Assembly: GCA_034096865.1 (NCBI GenBank)
Contig: JAWQFJ010000472.1
Span: forward strand, 1 to 33,394
Direction: 5' to 3'
Length of the DNA: 33,394 nt
DNA from: Theodoxus fluviatilis
Taxonomy: Eukaryota; Mollusca; Gastropoda; Cycloneritida; Neritidae
Part shown: in pieces, positions 30,257 to 33,394 of the stretch
Layout: every line of letters starts with the position of its first letter
Position numbering within the stretch: position 1 is the first letter of the stretch
Made by a program: the position numbers and the translations under genes
Notes under the pieces: model-generated
Seen by the model: the letters and a program-made list of their open reading frames with translations, nothing else
Told to the model about the DNA's origin: nothing
Database searches by the model: none

Positions 30257-30345
30257 TCGCTCCATTCACTGAGTGCCCCAGGGACCAGACACGCTCAGCA
30301 CCATCATGAATCTGTCACGTCCTCACTGCTCCCGATTCGGCGCAG

Positions 30346-30508
30346 ATCCATCCTGGTGCGTCGCGCGTGGCGCATGAAGCGGAAGCGGATGTCATGCTAC
30401 ACCAGTGTCAACGGCAACGAGACGCAGATCGAGGAGACGACCTTGACCGGGGTCAACAACGGCAACGGCGCCCACCACCACGGTCACGGCCACATAGACA
30501 AAACCAAG
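30346..30508 (+). CDS. GPCR coding exon 3: third intracellular loop
   Basis: Completes Arg289 and encodes residues 290-343. It opens with basic RRAW and KRKR (300-303), typical of G-protein-contacting loop 3, continues with a Thr/Glu/Asn-rich part and has a His-rich run HHHGHGH (332-338) before DKTK. The acceptor is TTCGGCGCAG and the donor AACCAAG|GTAAAG. Phase 2 at the start and 0 at the end fit the neighbouring exons exactly. The loop as a whole (about 290-366) is long for the family. The frame reads on past the donor, but GTAAAG and the restart at exon 4 support splicing. Confidence 0.85.
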
Positions 30509-31551
30509 GTAAAGGTCAAGGTAGCTAGACATTTGCATAGCAACTTCTTGTGTGCGTCTTTATGCTCAAACTTCAGCGCCAAGTATTCCCTTTCATCAGG
30601 CTGGAATACCACGTGTGCTGTTGCTGCTCATTCTTAGACAGGTCTCAGGGGCAGCCAGTCGGGAAATACACGTGACTTCTTGATACGCCCTGATAGGATA
30701 TAGCCGTCCCGCTGTGTGTTTTTATCACCCTCTCAGTAAGATCTCTGAGGATTTTAATAAAAATCAAGTTTTAAATAAATATTAACCATGCATGCAACTC
30801 ATTTGTCTTCACGGAATTTAGCAGATAACCAACCATTCGCGATGTTATGGGAAAGAGAACATTTGAATCAAATGACGGACTGTGATGAAGTGCGTTGTGT
30901 TACAACTGCAGAAGGCACACAGCAGTCCGTCCAGCCAATGTATAAAACGTGTTCCAAGCTGGCTCGGGCATAGTGAGCATGAGCCACACGAGGACAAATA
31001 GCACAGAAGCCGCCTCAAGGGTGCAGCTATCCTGATCTACTTCTTCATGTGGACCTCACCCTCAGTCAGGAGAGGACCTCTCAAGTTGGTATCGCATGAA
31101 CTGGATCAGGTCGCCCATTCAGTCCTTTTTCGAATATTTAAAGAGCAGCGTATTTGACATGGCCATTGAAGATAGTTCCTTCTATCTCAATAAGGGGTAT
31201 GTGTCTCAGAGTAACAACTTACCACAGAATTATACAAGGAAAAAAGAATGCTGTTAGCATTGGCTCCTCAAATGTGGCCTCGTATCAATGTCCATACAGC
31301 CTATCACAGTATCTCTGTTGTTTAGGACGACTGCATGTGAAAAGTTCGAAACCGCCAGTTTTTACTTGCACGTGGCTCCCTCCTTGCCACTGATTCCATA
31401 TTTCTCCCTAACAGATCGCGAGAGAACCACATAGGTATTTTGGGAGCGTGGTCTCATTGTTGAGCGATGCATATCTCGTTCGTCCTCCACGATTTATGAA
31501 AATGATGCGACGGATGCACATTTGACATCCTCTGTTCCTCTGTCTTTGCAG
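30509..31551 (+). other. GPCR intron 3 (1043 bp)
   Basis: Begins GTAAAG and ends CTTTGCAG, phase 0. No gene or clear repeat is seen; the middle is AT-rich single-copy-looking sequence. Confidence 0.8.
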
Positions 31552-31839
31552 GTCAACCGCAAGAACAGCGCCAAACTCGCTGCCGCCATTCGCGAGAAGA
31601 ACCTCTACGCCAACGTGAAGACGGCCGCCATGTTGTTTGTCGTCAGCGTGGTCTTCATCGTCTGCTTCCTGCCCGCCTGGCTGATGAACCTGCATGTCGT
31701 TGAACTCAACGTCATCGTTTTCAACCTCTACTTCTTCAACAATGTCGCTAACCCCTTCATCTACGCCTTTATGAACCGCGCATTCCGGGACGACCTCAAG
31801 CAGCTGGTCCAGAACTGCCCCCAGAAACCAGAGAAATAA
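31552..31839 (+). CDS. GPCR coding exon 4: TM6, TM7 and C-terminal tail
   Basis: Encodes residues 344-438 and the TAA stop. It begins with a Lys/Arg/Ala-rich helix (VNRKNSAKLAAAIREKN). TM6 is about 367-388 with CFLP (381-384), a CWxP variant with Phe in place of the toggle Trp. TM7 has NNVANPFIYAF (406-416) with the NPxxY switch, followed by the helix-8 start MNRAFRDDL. C432 in the short tail could be palmitoylated. The acceptor is a pyrimidine-rich CTCTGTCTTTGCAG ending at 31551. Confidence 0.9.
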   Translation, partial: VNRKNSAKLAAAIREKNLYANVKTAAMLFVVSVVFIVCFLPAWLMNLHVVELNVIVFNLYFFNNVANPFIYAFMNRAFRDDLKQLVQNCPQKPEK

Positions 31840-33080
31840 GCTGTCGAAGCAACCGTGACCTTCGCCCTGTCGATGGATTCGAAAGCCATCCGAGAAGAGA
31901 GTTCGCTTTTGGTTGTAAAAAGCCCCAATTCTCTTCAGCAAGCGTGTCTTAGCAATGTTTGGCAGAGATGAGGACATGAGAATCACAGGTGCAACAGTGA
32001 GGGACTTTGGCACCTGTGTTCTTCAAACCACGGTTCACGAAACTCACTGTCTTGGTCGTGGCACTGATGTCCAGAATCTAGACTACTGTGTGCCTCCTTT
32101 GAGTAGACCAGCACACCAGTATGAAGGAAATGTCATACGAACAAACACTGCAGCCTGTCCTCTCGAAGAAGATGTAGGCTGTACGGAACATGCGTATTGA
32201 ACATGTGACTGCAATGGACGGCGCTGCTTGCCGTGCTGCAAAGACGCTGTCACAGAGGAGTGTGCTAGTGCCAGCCTGGCAAGACGGCTGGAGTTCCAAA
32301 ACAATGCTGTCGGACATCAGCACAGCCCGGATGTGCATGCGTTGATAGGGGACAAAATGGCGAGGTTACTGCTCCTTGGGTTGTGAGAGGATTGGCATTT
32401 AGAACCAGTGAAACATGAGGAAGTCAACTGAAGTACAGGTATGTGGCATGCCGTGTCATAAGCATGCAAACTCCGCGCAACGTAAGTGGAGAAGAAAGCT
32501 TGGGAGGTAAAGTTACCAGGAACCTGCGGGGCTGCAAATCGTGGACTGTATTTTCTTATCAGCCGCTGGACGTCCCACTCCTCAGCTCCACACTGCGTCA
32601 CGGAGCCTGCGTCACGGAGCCTGCGTCACTGAGCCTGCGTCACGGAGCCTGCGTCACGGAGACTGCGTCACGGAGCCTGCGTCACGGAGCCTGCATCAAG
32701 GAGCCTGCGTCACGGAGCCTGCGTCACGGAGCTTGCATGACCCGCGTCAGGAGCAGGACCCCTGGCAGCGCCAAGCAGCGGTGAAGTGGCGTCTCAAGTC
32801 CCGGGCTCTCATCCACGTCGTGTGCGCTGCGTCCCCTCACTTGGCTCATACCTTAGCATAGACATGGAAAAAGTTTTGGTGTGACTCTCTGTCGAGAACC
32901 TACATTGCTCTCACCTGTTTATATGAAACCAAAACTGTTCATTTATATAATAACGAAAAGGATTATTCATATTTTAATTAATAATCTAATGGGTGGGGTG
33001 CTGCTGCTAAGGCATACCACACGTACCTACCAGTTTTGATGTAGAAATGTTATAAAATGATATTAAAGTTTTTTTCCAAA
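31840..33080 (+). other. Probable GPCR 3' untranslated region
   Basis: Follows the TAA stop, with no further receptor-like frame. A polyadenylation signal variant ATTAAA lies at about 33062, in GATATTAAAG. No strong AATAAA is seen earlier, so the end is provisional. It contains a 14-bp tandem repeat at 32593-32745. Confidence 0.5.
32593..32745. repeat. 14-bp tandem repeat, about eleven copies
   Basis: Units of CCTGCGTCACGGAG, with variants CACTGAG, GAGACTG and CATCAAGG toward the right. TGCGTCAC contains a CRE-like half site (GTCAC/TGCGTCA). The 14-bp period shifts frame each unit, so the short open frames across it are not genes. Confidence 0.94.
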
Positions 33081-33394
33081 CTAATGTTCAATCGACTGTG
33101 CAGCTAGATCACCGTATTCACTGCTCCAGAGCTAGAAAGTCATACAGACTGTAAAGAGGAACTTAAAAGAGACGTTTAGGAAGCGTGCTGTTTGCCACGG
33201 AAAAACGAGATTTGTGGTGATTTGCGTACACTGCCTGTCGATGTCAGAGTGGGGACTGATACAAAACCTGCTGAGTGTTTGCGCTGGTTTTGTATTTATT
33301 CAGTGTAGATTCAGTTCCCGTGAACATCGTACACAGGAGTCCAGCTGTAGCATGGTTTTCGATGCCGCAAAGATGTACTCTCCTCCAAATCCTA
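33081..33394. other. Downstream sequence, nothing recognised
   Basis: AT-leaning sequence without a domain, RNA gene or clear repeat. Confidence 0.5.

Larger units (their letters stand above)
13243..30345 (+). other. GPCR intron 2 (17.1 kb), filled with tandem arrays
   Basis: Begins GTGAGC and ends TTCGGCGCAG, phase 2. It holds array A, a 260-bp unique island with a minus-strand peptide-like ORF, array B, an LTR retrotransposon inside array B, a 10-N gap, more array A, a TG tract, a SINE-like tail and a 35-bp array. The single-copy part just after the donor (13243-13500) has nothing recognisable. Because the intron contains a gap and long arrays, its true length may differ. Confidence 0.8.
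11534..31839 (+). other. Class A GPCR gene, four coding exons, 438 residues
   Basis: Exons 11534-11824, 12668-13242, 30346-30508 and 31552-31839 join in frame with GT-AG boundaries at every junction (phases 0, 2, 0). The product has an N-glycosylation sequon before TM1, GN (N50) in TM1, LALAVVD (D77) in TM2, C104 and DRY (128-130) in TM3, C250 in the second extracellular loop, CFLP (381-384) in TM6 and NPFIY (410-414) in TM7, then a short tail. These are rhodopsin-family landmarks for a plasma-membrane receptor signalling through G proteins. Ligand cannot be read from sequence; a peptide or orphan lophotrochozoan receptor is my guess. Exons favour C- or G-ending codons, unlike the surrounding repeats. 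Introns are 843 bp, 17.1 kb and 1.04 kb. Confidence 0.9.

Overview
The window looks like nuclear DNA of an invertebrate animal. It has a spliced seven-helix receptor with GT-AG introns, a Penelope-like retroelement with a GIY-YIG domain, a LINE endonuclease relic, a hAT transposon, an LTR retrotransposon, and very heavy simple and minisatellite DNA. The style of the receptor and the repeat load suggest a lophotrochozoan, probably a gastropod mollusc. That is inference, because no marker gene is present.

Layout. Positions 1-5640 are non-coding: microsatellites, short tandem repeats (53-bp and 46-bp units), a 71-bp-arm palindrome, a small MITE with a 3-bp duplication, and a possible LTR boundary near 4992. 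Positions 5640-7729 (minus) hold a 5'-truncated but open Penelope-like element. Its 3' region carries a hammerhead-ribozyme core and a histone-type 3' stem-loop. It abuts a LINE endonuclease relic at 7731-8216. Positions 8549-10122 hold a long open frame split by an 870-bp hAT derivative (8937-9806, perfect 8-bp target duplication) that still encodes a BED zinc finger. Positions 10287-11410 are microsatellites.

The only complete conventional gene is a class A GPCR on the plus strand. Four coding exons (11534-11824, 12668-13242, 30346-30508, 31552-31839) join in frame to 438 residues with the NP..Y, DRY and conserved-cysteine landmarks. Its second intron is 17.1 kb and is mostly tandem repeat. 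Array A (13500-16475, 20-22-bp ACGTCAG units) comes first. Then there is about 260 bp of unique DNA with a minus-strand 55-codon secreted-peptide-like ORF. Array B follows (27-bp units, 16765-23376, resuming 27846-28384). A non-autonomous LTR retrotransposon (23377-27845) inserted into array B, leaving a near-perfect 5-bp duplication. A 10-N gap joins array B to a second block of array A, followed by about 650 bp of TG repeat, a SINE-like tail and a 35-bp array just before exon 3.

The very long apparent reading frames over arrays A and B are artefacts of stop-free repeat units and are not annotated as genes. The items most worth checking are the antisense mini-prepropeptide inside the receptor intron, the hammerhead plus histone-like stem-loop in the Penelope 3' region, the long ORF reconstructed by removing the hAT insertion, and the interrupted A-B-A minisatellite architecture.
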